A stretch of DNA of 64,000 nt from Vibrio tritonius (lineage in GTDB: Bacteria; Pseudomonadota; Gammaproteobacteria; Enterobacterales; Vibrionaceae): positions 1,736,001 to 1,800,000 of the forward strand of contig NZ_AP014635.1 in the NCBI RefSeq assembly GCF_001547935.1, given 5' to 3'. How positions within the stretch are numbered: position 1 is the stretch's first letter; each line of letters starts with the position of its first letter. Position numbers and translations under genes: made by a program. Shown here piece after piece: positions 24,995-34,645 of this stretch. Below the pieces are notes generated by a model that was not told the DNA's origin, made no database searches, and saw only the letters and a program-made list of their open reading frames with translations.

Positions 24995-27900
24995 CTAACA
25001 TTCATCAATCGCATTCTTAACTCGTTTATCCGATACTGGATAAGGAGTGCCTAATTGTTGAGCAAAATAACTGACTCGTAGCTCTTCCAACATCCAGCGA
25101 ATCTCTTTCACTTTGTCAGGAACTGCCATTCCCTTCGGAATTTTATTGAGCAACTCTTTATAGTCATTCGCTACAGACTCAATTTTTAGCATGTGTAAAC
25201 GGTCTTTATTGGGATCAATTGGCAGTTTTTCCATTCGTCTCTCTATCGCTTTCATATAGCGTAGAATATCTGGTAAACGTTTCCAACCGCACTCGGTGGC
25301 GAAGCCTTTAAAAATGAGACCTTCGATCTGTGCTTTTACATCCGAAAGCGCAAACGCCATCGTGAAATCGATTTTGCCTTTCAAACGCTTATTAATGTTA
25401 AATGCGGTGGTCAAGATGGTTTCCACCTGCTTAGCGATGTCTACCACGGTGTCACCGAGTTCTGCACGGACGTACTCTTTCAACGCATCAAAAGATTCCG
25501 GTTGCCACGCCAAACCACCATGCTGTTCCACCAGCTTGTCCACCCCACAAGCGATACAGTCGTCAATCAAGTCCAACACTTTACCGTAAGGGTTAAAGTA
25601 CAAACCTAATTTCGACTTGTTTGGCAAGTTCGAGTGCAAATATTTAATTGGCGATGGTACGTTCAGTAAAATCAATCGACGTTGACCTTGGCGCATCGCT
25701 TGAATTTGCTCTTGCTCGGTTTCAAACAGCTTAATTTCCACACTGTCTTTATTGTCAACCAAAGCAGGATAAGCACGCACTTCAAAGCCACTGCGTTTTT
25801 GTTGATACACTTGTGGTAACTCACCAAACGACCATGTGTGCAGGTCTTTATGCTCAATATCGTCATCAGCGACTTTTGACAGCGTCTCTTGCACTTGCTC
25901 TTTCAAGCTCTCTTTTAACGCATAGAGGTCTTTGTTCTCTTTGATCTTGCGTTGTTTATGGTCCGTCGCGCGGAAGGTCACTTTTAGGTGCTCCGGCACT
26001 TGGTCCCATTTCCAATCGTCACGTAAGATTTCCACACCGCTCATACGACGCAGCTCTTTTTCTAACGAATCGAGCAACGGCAACTCCATTGGTGTCGCGC
26101 GCGATAAAAAGGCTTCCGCGTAGTTCGGCGCTGGCACAAAGTTTTTACGCAAAGTTTTCGGTAGTGACTTAATCAAACTCATCACCAACTCTTGGCGTAA
26201 CCCCGGAATCTGCCAATCAAACCCAGCAGGTTCGATTTGGTTAAGGATAGGCAGCGGAATATGTACAGTGACACCGTCACTATCTTCACCCGGTTCAAAT
26301 TGATAGGTGAGCTTGAGCTTAATACCGTTCTGATACCAGAAATTAGGGTAGTCCAAATCCGTAATGTGGCTGGCATCCCCTTTTAACAACATCTCTTTTT
26401 CAAACGACAGCAAATCAGGCTGTTTTTGACTCGCCTTCTTCCACCACGTATCAAAGTGACGCCCAGAAACCACATCCGTCCCAACACGTTGATCATAGAA
26501 CTGATACAGCTCTTCATCATCGACCAAAATGTCACGGCGACGAGATTTATGTTCTAACTCTTCCACCTCATGCAGCAACGCGCGGTTTTGTTTGAAGAAG
26601 TCGTGTTTGTTGTCCCAATCCCCTTCAACCAGCGCACTGCGGATAAAGATTTCACGGCTCACCACTGGGTCAATATTGCCGTAGTTAACCAAACGTTTTG
26701 CGACAATCGGAATACCAAACAGCATCACTTTCTCATACGCCATCACGGCAGCACGTTTTTTCGACCAATGCGGCTCACTATGACTGCGCTTGATAAGGTG
26801 CCCAGCCAAAGGTTCAATCCATTCAGGTTGGATTTTCGCCACCACGCGAGCCCACAATTTTGAAGTTTCCACCAACTCGGCAGACATCACCCATTTAGGC
26901 TGCTTTTTAAACAAACTAGAGGCAGGAAAGATGTTAAAACGAGCATTACGCGCGCCTTGGTAATCGTTCTTTTCCTGATCTTTTAAGCCGATATGCGAGA
27001 GCAAACCGGTCAAAATCGCAGTATGCACACCTTGGTAGCTACCCGGTTCCGAATTCAGTTTGAAATTCATCTCGCGCATCGCTTGGTGCAATTGCGTGTA
27101 AACGTCTTGCCATTCGCGAATACGCAAATAGTTCATGTATTCTTCTTTTACATGACGACGGAACTGGTTGTTACTCAACTCTTTTTGTTTTTTCTGCAGG
27201 TAATCCCACAAGTTAACAAAGGTTAAGAAATCGGAGTCTTCATGGAAGAAGCGGCGATGCTTATCATCGGACGACTGCTTTTTGTCGCTTGGGCGTTCTC
27301 GAGGGTCTTGAATCGACAGTGCCGACGCAATGATCATTACCTCTTTTAAACACCCCAGTTTTGGTGCTTCAAGTACCATGCGAGCCAAGCGGGGGTCAAC
27401 AGGCAGGTTAGCCAGTTGACGACCCATCGCGGTGAGCACTTTGACTTTGCTCCCTGCTTTGGTTTTTTCATCAATGGCACCAAGTTCTTCCAGTAGGCGC
27501 ACACCATCTTGGATGTTGCGCTTATCTGGCGCCTCAACAAACGGGAACGCTTCAATATCGCCCAGCCCCAGCGAGGTCATTTGTAAAATAACCGACGCTA
27601 AGTTAGTGCGCAGAATTTCTGGATCGGTAAATTCTGGACGTGAGTTGAAGTCTTCTTCTGAATAAAGACGAATACAGATACCCGCTTCCACACGACCACA
27701 ACGACCTTTACGCTGGTTAGCACTGGCTTGAGAAACGGCTTCGATCGGCAAACGCTGTACTTTAGTACGGTAACTGTAGCGGCTAATACGCGCGGTACCA
27801 GGGTCAATAACGTACTTGATACCCGGTACGGTTAACGACGTTTCCGCCACGTTCGTTGACAGAACAATGCGACGCCCAGCATGCGGTTGGAATATTTTAT

Positions 27901-28930
27901 TCTGTTCCCCTGCCGATAAACGCGCATAGAGTGGCACCACTTCGGTATCACGCAATTTCAATTTGGTGAGAACATCCGCAGTGTCGCGAATTTCTCGCTC
28001 ACCACTCATAAACACCAAAATATCGCCTAATCCTTCATCACAAAGCTCATGTACCGCTTGAACAATGCCTTCCAGTTGATCATGGTCGCTTTCAGAATCT
28101 TCCGTACCACCCAATGGACGATAGCGGGTTTCCACAGGATACGTACGACCAGACACTTCAATAATCGGAGCATCATTAAAGTGCTTAGAGAAACGTTCAG
28201 GGTCAATCGTTGCCGACGTGATGATCACTTTGAGATCAGGACGACGCGGCAATAACTGTTTTAAATACCCCAAAATAAAATCGATATTGAGGCTACGTTC
28301 GTGGGCTTCATCGATAATGATCGTGTCGTACTGATTGAGGTAACGGTCATTTTGAATTTCCGCCAGCAAAATACCGTCGGTCATCAATTTCACTTGAGTT
28401 TGATCAGACACCTGATCACTAAAGCGCACTTTATAACCAACAAAATCCCCAAGGGTCGTTTCCATCTCTTCAGCAATACGATTGGCAACCGAACGGGCAG
28501 CCAAACGACGAGGCTGAGTATGGCCAATCAAACCGTATTTACCCCGGCCTAATTCTGCACAAATTTTCGGTAACTGGGTTGTTTTACCTGAACCCGTTTC
28601 CCCTGCCACAATCACCACTTGGTGCGATTCAATGGCTTTGGCGATGTCGTCTTTTTTCTGGCTGACCGGCAACAATTCAGGATAAGCAAGCTTCACTTGA
28701 CGTTCCTGACGCTGCTCTACAACCAGCATAGATTGCGCAATATCCAGAGCGATTTCGTCAAACACAGCATGGCGAGCTTTGTCGTTTTTAATTTTACTGG
28801 CTCCGCTGATGCGTTTGTTTAGGCGAAAACGGTCTTTAATCAAACATTGGTTTAATGCTTTTTTCAGTGCACCAGCACTGTTTTCCTGCGCTTTCGCAGG
28901 AGAGCCTGAGTTGACCTGAGATTGAGTCAA
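24995..28930 (-). CDS. hrpA: ATP-dependent RNA helicase HrpA
   Basis: A 1311-residue DEAH-box helicase of full family length. Walker A GETGSGKTT is near residue 110, the DEAH box (IIIDEAHERSLN) near 207, motif III SAT (IITSATIDPERF) follows, and motif VI QRKGRCGR closes the core. Helicase-associated and OB-type domains and the DUF3418 C-terminal part follow. In E. coli HrpA helps rescue stalled ribosomes and processes fimbrial mRNA. The TTG start at 28930 has AGGAAA five bases upstream. It is a single gene. Confidence 0.96.
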   Translation of the reverse strand: MTQSQVNSGSPAKAQENSAGALKKALNQCLIKDRFRLNKRISGASKIKNDKARHAVFDEIALDIAQSMLVVEQRQERQVKLAYPELLPVSQKKDDIAKAIESHQVVIVAGETGSGKTTQLPKICAELGRGKYGLIGHTQPRRLAARSVANRIAEEMETTLGDFVGYKVRFSDQVSDQTQVKLMTDGILLAEIQNDRYLNQYDTIIIDEAHERSLNIDFILGYLKQLLPRRPDLKVIITSATIDPERFSKHFNDAPIIEVSGRTYPVETRYRPLGGTEDSESDHDQLEGIVQAVHELCDEGLGDILVFMSGEREIRDTADVLTKLKLRDTEVVPLYARLSAGEQNKIFQPHAGRRIVLSTNVAETSLTVPGIKYVIDPGTARISRYSYRTKVQRLPIEAVSQASANQRKGRCGRVEAGICIRLYSEEDFNSRPEFTDPEILRTNLASVILQMTSLGLGDIEAFPFVEAPDKRNIQDGVRLLEELGAIDEKTKAGSKVKVLTAMGRQLANLPVDPRLARMVLEAPKLGCLKEVMIIASALSIQDPRERPSDKKQSSDDKHRRFFHEDSDFLTFVNLWDYLQKKQKELSNNQFRRHVKEEYMNYLRIREWQDVYTQLHQAMREMNFKLNSEPGSYQGVHTAILTGLLSHIGLKDQEKNDYQGARNARFNIFPASSLFKKQPKWVMSAELVETSKLWARVVAKIQPEWIEPLAGHLIKRSHSEPHWSKKRAAVMAYEKVMLFGIPIVAKRLVNYGNIDPVVSREIFIRSALVEGDWDNKHDFFKQNRALLHEVEELEHKSRRRDILVDDEELYQFYDQRVGTDVVSGRHFDTWWKKASQKQPDLLSFEKEMLLKGDASHITDLDYPNFWYQNGIKLKLTYQFEPGEDSDGVTVHIPLPILNQIEPAGFDWQIPGLRQELVMSLIKSLPKTLRKNFVPAPNYAEAFLSRATPMELPLLDSLEKELRRMSGVEILRDDWKWDQVPEHLKVTFRATDHKQRKIKENKDLYALKESLKEQVQETLSKVADDDIEHKDLHTWSFGELPQVYQQKRSGFEVRAYPALVDNKDSVEIKLFETEQEQIQAMRQGQRRLILLNVPSPIKYLHSNLPNKSKLGLYFNPYGKVLDLIDDCIACGVDKLVEQHGGLAWQPESFDALKEYVRAELGDTVVDIAKQVETILTTAFNINKRLKGKIDFTMAFALSDVKAQIEGLIFKGFATECGWKRLPDILRYMKAIERRMEKLPIDPNKDRLHMLKIESVANDYKELLNKIPKGMAVPDKVKEIRWMLEELRVSYFAQQLGTPYPVSDKRVKNAIDEC

Positions 28931-29240
28931 AGCGTTTCCTATTGTTTCTTATCTTAAAATACTGCGCGGATTGTAACACAGACTGAAACGAGCAGAACCA
29001 CCCTAGTAAGGTTCACACCATGAAAGCGCCATTAAAATTTGTCTCTTGTACCTGTGAATTACATTTTCTTACCTACTTTCTGAGGGTTAACTGATTTCAT
29101 TAGTCACAAATGCCCATTGTTCGTATTCATTCGATTTTTTTGAACAAGTTAAGCAACTTTACCTACTTAAGCTCCTGCTAACAGACCGCTAATATGAACC
29201 TATCGAACAAGACCCCATTCAACGGATAAGGAAACTCTCT
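28931..29240. other. Divergent promoter region hrpA / azoR
   Basis: About 310 bases between two divergently read genes. It should carry both promoters. I see no other coding potential or strong inverted repeat. Confidence 0.5.
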
Positions 29241-29834
29241 ATGTCTCGCGTACTTGCACTTAAATCAAGCATCCTTGGTGACTACTCACAATCAAGCAAA
29301 CTTCTTGATGAATACATCGCAAAATTCGACCAAGAACAATTAACAGTGCGTGATTTGGCTGCAAATCCACTTCCTGTTCTAGACGGTTCTGTTATTGGTG
29401 CTTTCGGCGCAGCAGCAACAGGTGAATTGGCTGCTGATCAACAAGCGATTGTTGATCTATCAAACACGCTAATTGAAGAGCTTAAAGCAGCAGACACTGT
29501 GGTTATCGCAGCGCCTATGTACAACTTCACAATTCCAACTCAATTGAAAAACTGGTTCGACCTAATCGCTCGTGCAGGTGTAACCTTTAAATACACTGAA
29601 AACGGTGTTCAAGGCCTGATTGAAGGTAAAAAAGCGGTTGTTATCACAACTCGCGGCGGCATCCACAAAGATGCACCTCAAGATATCGTCACTTCTTACC
29701 TAAAAACCATCCTAGGTTTTATTGGTGTCACTGACGTTGAATTTGCTTACGCAGAAGCGCTAAACATGGGCGACGAAAACAAAGAGAAAGGCCTTGATAC
29801 CGCGAAACAACAACTTAACTCTATCGCGTTATAA
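29241..29834 (+). CDS. azoR: FMN-dependent NADH-azoreductase
   Basis: A 197-residue cytosolic flavodoxin-like quinone/azo reductase. It transfers electrons from NADH through FMN to quinones and azo dyes. The start [19 protein letters not shown], the FMN-binding [20 protein letters not shown] and the TTRGGIHKD motif are those of AzoR. A GGATAAGGAA ribosome site precedes the ATG. It stands alone, followed by a terminator. Confidence 0.95.
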   Translation: MSRVLALKSSILGDYSQSSKLLDEYIAKFDQEQLTVRDLAANPLPVLDGSVIGAFGAAATGELAADQQAIVDLSNTLIEELKAADTVVIAAPMYNFTIPTQLKNWFDLIARAGVTFKYTENGVQGLIEGKKAVVITTRGGIHKDAPQDIVTSYLKTILGFIGVTDVEFAYAEALNMGDENKEKGLDTAKQQLNSIAL

Positions 29835-29870
29835 TCAGCCGAATTAGTAAGCTCAACACGCTTATGGTTA

Positions 29871-29898
29871 AGAGTCATCTTCGGATGGCTCTTTTTTT
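29871..29898 (+). terminator. Terminator after azoR
   Basis: Stem AGAGTCATC / GATGGCTCT with a stable TTCG tetraloop and eight T. Confidence 0.92.
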
Positions 29899-30054
29899 AT
29901 CAGATTCTTCCTATACATTGCCGATATTTTCGCCACCGTTACCTATTTTGTAGAATTTATCACGCAAAGTTTGCTCAAATGAACGATTAGAGCTTATGTT
30001 TATTGAGTTAAAGTCGATACAATGTGTCTTCTCTTATTAAGTAAGCCCAATAAT

Positions 30055-30411
30055 GTGAAAGCCTCTGAACTTAAAATGATTTTAAATACCATTCCATCTG
30101 ACCAAGACCCAGAATTGGTAACGGGAGAATGGTGGCTGCCTGAACAATTGGTCAATGCGACTCACCATGAAGAATATGTGTTCCTTGACTTTGATAACGC
30201 CCCAGAAGAAGACCAAGGCGACGAAGAAGGCCGGGGGTTTGTTGAACACGAAATGGACCTTATTCGCCAACAAATTGCGCAAATATTACATGAAGATAGC
30301 GGACAACACGCTAAAACTGAGGCACTATTAGCATTAATGATAGTTGCTCATGAACGTTCAAGTTCTGAGTTTATTGAAATGTTAGGTGCTGTGCTAGATG
30401 AAGATGACTAA
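30055..30411 (+). CDS. Conserved acidic protein of unknown function
   Basis: A 118-residue acidic protein if the GTG at 30055 is used (MKASELKMILNTIPSDQDPE), or 129 residues from the ATG at 30022. The GTG start is preferred because the upstream residues (MCLLLLSKPNN) look unrelated and neither has a strong ribosome site. It contains GEWWLPEQL, an Asp/Glu-rich centre (FDNAPEEDQGDEEGRGF) and a helical end (EALLALMIVAHERSSSEFIE). No family recognised. It lies 31 bases before the PhoD-like gene and may be co-transcribed. Confidence 0.75.
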   Translation: MKASELKMILNTIPSDQDPELVTGEWWLPEQLVNATHHEEYVFLDFDNAPEEDQGDEEGRGFVEHEMDLIRQQIAQILHEDSGQHAKTEALLALMIVAHERSSSEFIEMLGAVLDEDD

Positions 30412-30442
30412 CCGATTCTAGGCCCTCACCGCTAGGGAGGAA

Positions 30443-32377
30443 GTGTTGTCCCCAGAGACCAATCAATCTTTACCATTCTTGTTGGCTGGCCCCATTGTTA
30501 GAAAATGTACGCAACAACAGGTCGCCATCTGGTTGGTAACGCGCGAACCACTGCAAGGACAATTTCATTGGTGGAATCCCCAAAACGGCGACAATAAAAC
30601 GCTCGACCTTTCGTCCGTTACCCAATATCAAGTCGGCACTCACGCTTGGGTGGCCCTCATAGAGTTGCGTGGTAAATTCTCGACTGGCATCTATCAGTAT
30701 CAAATCGACACTCCCTATGGCAACTTAATCGACCTCTACCCCCAGCTAATCTACCAAGACGAAACGGCGTTATCAGTTCACCTCTCTGGTGAGGCTAACT
30801 ACGTCATGCATGGCTCTTGTCGAAATCCTGGCGATCCTTGTAAAGATGCGTTAGCTACGGCAAGTCGTAAGGTGGCACAGCAATCCATAGAGCAGCGCCC
30901 CCATCTACTGATGATGAGTGGCGACCAAATCTACGCCGATCACGTAGCTGGGCCATTACTTGCTGCCATTCACCACATCATTGAATGCCTAGGCCTATAT
31001 GATGAAGAGTTTAGTGAAGCCCCTGTCACTAACAGTCAAACACTCTACGCCAGCCCACATTGCTACTATGGCCGTGACCAGTTATTACCTCAGTTTGATA
31101 CATCCCAAACACCACTTGCTCGTTCATTTATAGGGCGAACCTTGCTGCGTCAAAAACAGCAAGTCGACATTTTCACTTCGACCGATGCAGATAACCACCT
31201 CATTAGTTTTGCTGAATTTGTCGCTATGTATCTGTTGGTGTGGTCGCCAACCTTATGGCATGAATGTCAATTACTGGAACGTACTAACGCCTGCCCAGCA
31301 CAAGTCGCTCATATGCGCTCACAGTGGGACACAGAGTGGCAATACATTCAGGATTTTGTTACTGGCTTAGATGATGTACAAGCAATGCTAGCGCATTTAC
31401 CCACCTACATGATGTTTGATGACCATGACGTCACCGACGACTGGAACTTAACCGTCGGTTGGGAATATGCAGCCACAACGCACCCTTTTTCAAGGCGTAT
31501 TATTGGTAACGCCCTGTTAAGTTACTGGCTTTTTCAAGGCTGGGGAAACGAACCCAACCACTTTGATGACACTTTCCATCAAGCCATGAGCTTATTTTGT
31601 GCCAATCCGAGCACAGAGCATCACAATGCGCTCATTGATGGCCTGTATCAGTTTGAAAAATGGCACTACACCACCGAAACGACGCCAAAAATGATAGTGC
31701 TCGATACGCGCACCCAACGCTGGCGTTCCGAATCAAACATGAATAAACCTTCCGGTCTTATGGACTGGGAAGCATTGATGGAGTTTCAACAGGAAATCTT
31801 GAATCAAGATAAGGTACTGATCGTTTCACCTGCTCCGATATTTGGCGTGAAATTCATAGAAACTCTGCAACGAGTCATGACTTGGCTGGGTAAACCTTTA
31901 ATGGTGGATGCAGAGAACTGGATGGCCCATCCCGGTAGTGCCAATACCTTACTGAGTATTTTTACCCATAGTCGAACGCCAACCAATTTCGTCATTTTAT
32001 CGGGGGATGTGCACTACTCTTTTGCCTACGACATTCAACTGCGCTCTCGTAAATCGAGTCCGAATATCTTTCAAATCACCTGCAGCGGGTTCAAGAATCA
32101 ATTTCCAGAGCCATTATTGACCTACTGTGATTATGCCGACGGATTACTCTACGGGCCGCGCTCACCACTTAACTGGTTTACCAAGCGCAAACGCCTTAAA
32201 ATTCGCAAACGTCACCCACAAGATAAATCTGTACGTCATCTCGTCAATCAAGCTGCGATAGGAGAAGTCACCTTGCATCCTGATGGCACGCCCGATGTCG
32301 TGTCCATTTTGGCCAGCGATGGCACACAAGTATTTTTCCCGGCGACAAAAGCAGCAAATCGGTCAGGATCCCGTTAA
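30443..32377 (+). CDS. PhoD-like metallophosphatase
   Basis: A 644-residue protein of the alkaline phosphatase D superfamily. Metal-binding motifs are visible: HGSCRNPGDPCKD, MSGDQIYADH (about residues 157-166), the MMFDDHDVTDDWN motif (about 325-337) and LSGDVHYSFAY (about 513-523). No signal peptide is seen, so it is probably cytosolic, unlike classical secreted PhoD. The TTG start is supported by the strong GGGAGGAAG ribosome site. Substrate unknown; phosphodiester or phosphomonoester hydrolysis is expected from the family. Confidence 0.88.
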   Translation: MLSPETNQSLPFLLAGPIVRKCTQQQVAIWLVTREPLQGQFHWWNPQNGDNKTLDLSSVTQYQVGTHAWVALIELRGKFSTGIYQYQIDTPYGNLIDLYPQLIYQDETALSVHLSGEANYVMHGSCRNPGDPCKDALATASRKVAQQSIEQRPHLLMMSGDQIYADHVAGPLLAAIHHIIECLGLYDEEFSEAPVTNSQTLYASPHCYYGRDQLLPQFDTSQTPLARSFIGRTLLRQKQQVDIFTSTDADNHLISFAEFVAMYLLVWSPTLWHECQLLERTNACPAQVAHMRSQWDTEWQYIQDFVTGLDDVQAMLAHLPTYMMFDDHDVTDDWNLTVGWEYAATTHPFSRRIIGNALLSYWLFQGWGNEPNHFDDTFHQAMSLFCANPSTEHHNALIDGLYQFEKWHYTTETTPKMIVLDTRTQRWRSESNMNKPSGLMDWEALMEFQQEILNQDKVLIVSPAPIFGVKFIETLQRVMTWLGKPLMVDAENWMAHPGSANTLLSIFTHSRTPTNFVILSGDVHYSFAYDIQLRSRKSSPNIFQITCSGFKNQFPEPLLTYCDYADGLLYGPRSPLNWFTKRKRLKIRKRHPQDKSVRHLVNQAAIGEVTLHPDGTPDVVSILASDGTQVFFPATKAANRSGSR

Positions 32378-32485
32378 AATATTGCCAAACTTATTGCAAT
32401 ATTCGTCTGGAGCCTCTATCTAAATAACAATGGGTCACGTTTTAGCACCCTATGTCCACTTAACCAAGCAAAAGGGTATCGTTTT

Positions 32486-32932
32486 ATGTTTAACGCCTTA
32501 CATTCTCTCTTTAAACAGCTTCTCGAGGGAACCGACCTTAGCCAACAAACACAGAGCCCGAATTTTGCGATTGCTTGCCTACTCGCTGAAGTGGCAGGGG
32601 CCGATCACGACATCAGTGAGCAAGAGCATCATGCCAAGCATGCGCTATTGCAAAAACTGCTTAATATTGATGAACAACAAGCTAACGACCTACTGATTCA
32701 AGCCGATGAACAAATCAAACATTCAGCGTCTTTATACGAATTTACTACTCAGTTACGAGAGTTGTCACAAAGCGCGCGCTTTGACTTAATTAAAGCAATG
32801 TGGGAAGTAGCGTTAGCCGATGGTGAGATTGATCCATTAGAAGATGCGGTTATCCGTAAAGCGGCAGAGTTATTGTATGTTGACCACAGTGAGTTTATTC
32901 GCGCAAAATTGATGGTAACAGAGAAGCGCTAA
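32486..32932 (+). CDS. TerB family tellurite-resistance-like protein
   Basis: A 148-residue helical protein with the TerB/DjlA-N type signature: two matching halves, each with an acidic turn (AEVAGADHDISEQEHHAKHA and VALADGEIDPLEDAVIRKAA), which bind metal in some members. The role is unknown outside tellurite/stress clusters; many stand-alone copies exist in proteobacteria. The ATG is clear though no strong ribosome site is visible. It follows the PhoD-like gene by 108 bases. Confidence 0.88.
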   Translation: MFNALHSLFKQLLEGTDLSQQTQSPNFAIACLLAEVAGADHDISEQEHHAKHALLQKLLNIDEQQANDLLIQADEQIKHSASLYEFTTQLRELSQSARFDLIKAMWEVALADGEIDPLEDAVIRKAAELLYVDHSEFIRAKLMVTEKR

Positions 32933-33000
32933 TTATTGCCCCAACAAGCGCAAAGCTCAACTCTTGATAGAGCGGTTATACCGTCTTAATCGATAGAGAT

Positions 33001-33037
33001 AAAAAAAGCGAAAGTGCATGATCAGTGCACTTTCGCT
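33001..33037 (-). terminator. Terminator of the exonuclease gene
   Basis: Stem AGCGAAAGTGCA / TGCACTTTCGCT, followed on the minus strand by seven T. It lies about 135 bases beyond the stop of the leftward gene. Confidence 0.85.
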
Positions 33038-33173
33038 AAAGCCAGTAAATGGGATTTTATTATAATGTCACTCTGACGAGATGTAGTTACGATAACGAGC
33101 CACTGTGTCGTTTTAATTAACGTAACAAGTCATTTTAGTGACACTATTTGTGTCGGTAGTAACAAAACACCGA

Positions 33174-33704
33174 TTACAAAATCTTCAACGCTAATTTAGC
33201 CAGATTATACGCATCAACATAAGCACTATGTTGACGCCCTTCCCACTCAATACCTAAGTTTTCTTGCGCAGCACGATGACCAATGCGTTTATCTTTCAAA
33301 CGGTGCTGAATTCGATACAAGGTCGCTAAATTTAAAAATTCTTTAAAGGGCATATCAATGCCTTTATCACGACACTCTTTGGCAAAAATAAGGTCATCTC
33401 TTCCCCAGCTAGCATAGATTTTTTTCGAGCCACCAAAGTTTTTGATCATCGATTGAATCACTTCGGCAATCGGTCGACCTTGCTTCTCGATTTTTCTCGG
33501 GGTAATTCCGGTGAGTTCCACGCAAAACATCGAAATCTCATCGTGATCTGGCTTAACGTAATATTGCGCACGCTTTACGATTTCACCTTTGCCCAAATCG
33601 ATTTCAGCCAAACCGACTTCAATGATTTCTCCCGTGCTACCCACTCCGTTTTCATTCCAACAGCACATTTCTAAATCGAAGCATACAACACGGTTATGAT
33701 TCAT
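33174..33704 (-). CDS. DEDDh 3'-5' exonuclease (ERI1/RNase T-like)
   Basis: A protein of 176 residues from the ATG at 33704 (180 from 33716). The Exo I motif is FDLEMCCW (D and E ligands), Exo II lies in ASWGRDDLIF, and Exo III HSAYVDAYNLA has the His five residues before the Asp, as in DEDDh nucleases. It should trim RNA or DNA 3' ends. The second ATG is preferred because the AAAGGG ribosome site directly abuts the first. Stand-alone gene. Confidence 0.85.
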   Translation of the reverse strand: MNHNRVVCFDLEMCCWNENGVGSTGEIIEVGLAEIDLGKGEIVKRAQYYVKPDHDEISMFCVELTGITPRKIEKQGRPIAEVIQSMIKNFGGSKKIYASWGRDDLIFAKECRDKGIDMPFKEFLNLATLYRIQHRLKDKRIGHRAAQENLGIEWEGRQHSAYVDAYNLAKLALKIL

Positions 33705-34012
33705 TGGTGAATTCATCCCTTTACAACGTTACAAAAAAACACGTTATGTTACCTGACACGAGCCAAATCGCCAATGTTGAGTTGGCTCAATAATACTAAC
33801 CACTGGCTTTCATGCCGAGTAAATACACAATAGTGAGTAACAAATGATTAAAAGATACCCTATCAACTGAATTTCGTCAGGTTCTCGTGAATTTCTCCAC
33901 TTCGTTTCACTTGATTATGGTAAGATCGACGCAATTCTATGTGTAATTTAATTCTATCGAGACCAGTCGTATTATTACGACGGGCAGAAAGAGATCTTTT
34001 AGAGAATTCCAA

Positions 34013-34645
34013 ATGACCTTCGATTTAAATACCATCCCCGCTACCTTTGACATGCTGCACGCAGGGCTTGCTGCTTCTACCGTGGCTCTATTCATCTTCG
34101 CTTTGACCCGTAAAGGCAAAGTGGTTGAGAAAGTCATAGAAAAGCCAGTGGAAAAAATTGTTGAAGTTGAAAAGCCAGTCGAAACCATTGTCGAAGTAGA
34201 AAAAGTCGTTGAAGTTGAGAAAGTCGTAGAAAAAGTGGTTGAGGTTGAATCTAAACTCGCAACAGCTCCGACAGATTCAGCGCTGCAATTGCTGGCTCTG
34301 TTCCAACACGATGCAAGACTGATCGACTTTCTACAAGAAGACGTTAATCAGTTTAGCGATGAAGAAGTCGGCGCAGCTGCACGTGTGATTCATGCTGGTG
34401 GCAAGAAAGTGCTGAATGATTACTTTACCCTCAGCCCAATTCGTCAAGAAGATGAAGAATCACGCATCACAATTGACGAAGGCTTTGATCCACAAGCGAT
34501 TCGTCTCACCGGTAACGTCACCGGCCAAGCACCATTTAACGGTGTACTGATTCACAAAGGTTGGAAAGCCGACTCTGTAAACTTGCCAAAACTGGCTGAG
34601 CAATACGATGCCTCAATCGTGGCTCCAGCAGAGGTAGAGCTGTAA
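34013..34645 (+). CDS. DUF2760 family protein with Val-Glu-Lys repeats
   Basis: A 210-residue protein. Residues about 15-31 form one hydrophobic segment, so a membrane anchor is likely. Residues 33-78 are a repeated V-E-K-V/I-V-E type stretch (EKPVEKIVEVEKPVETIVEV), probably an extended or coiled spacer. The DUF2760 domain follows (LLALFQHDARLIDFLQED, SPIRQEDEESRITIDEGFDP, IHKGWKADSVNLP). Its stop overlaps the start of the first Hsp70 gene by one base, so they are translated from one message and probably work together. Confidence 0.88.
   Translation: MTFDLNTIPATFDMLHAGLAASTVALFIFALTRKGKVVEKVIEKPVEKIVEVEKPVETIVEVEKVVEVEKVVEKVVEVESKLATAPTDSALQLLALFQHDARLIDFLQEDVNQFSDEEVGAAARVIHAGGKKVLNDYFTLSPIRQEDEESRITIDEGFDPQAIRLTGNVTGQAPFNGVLIHKGWKADSVNLPKLAEQYDASIVAPAEVEL

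Noticed and set aside
34100..34250. Tandem repeat resembling a satellite
   Set aside because: It is the in-frame Val-Glu-Lys repeat of the DUF2760 protein.
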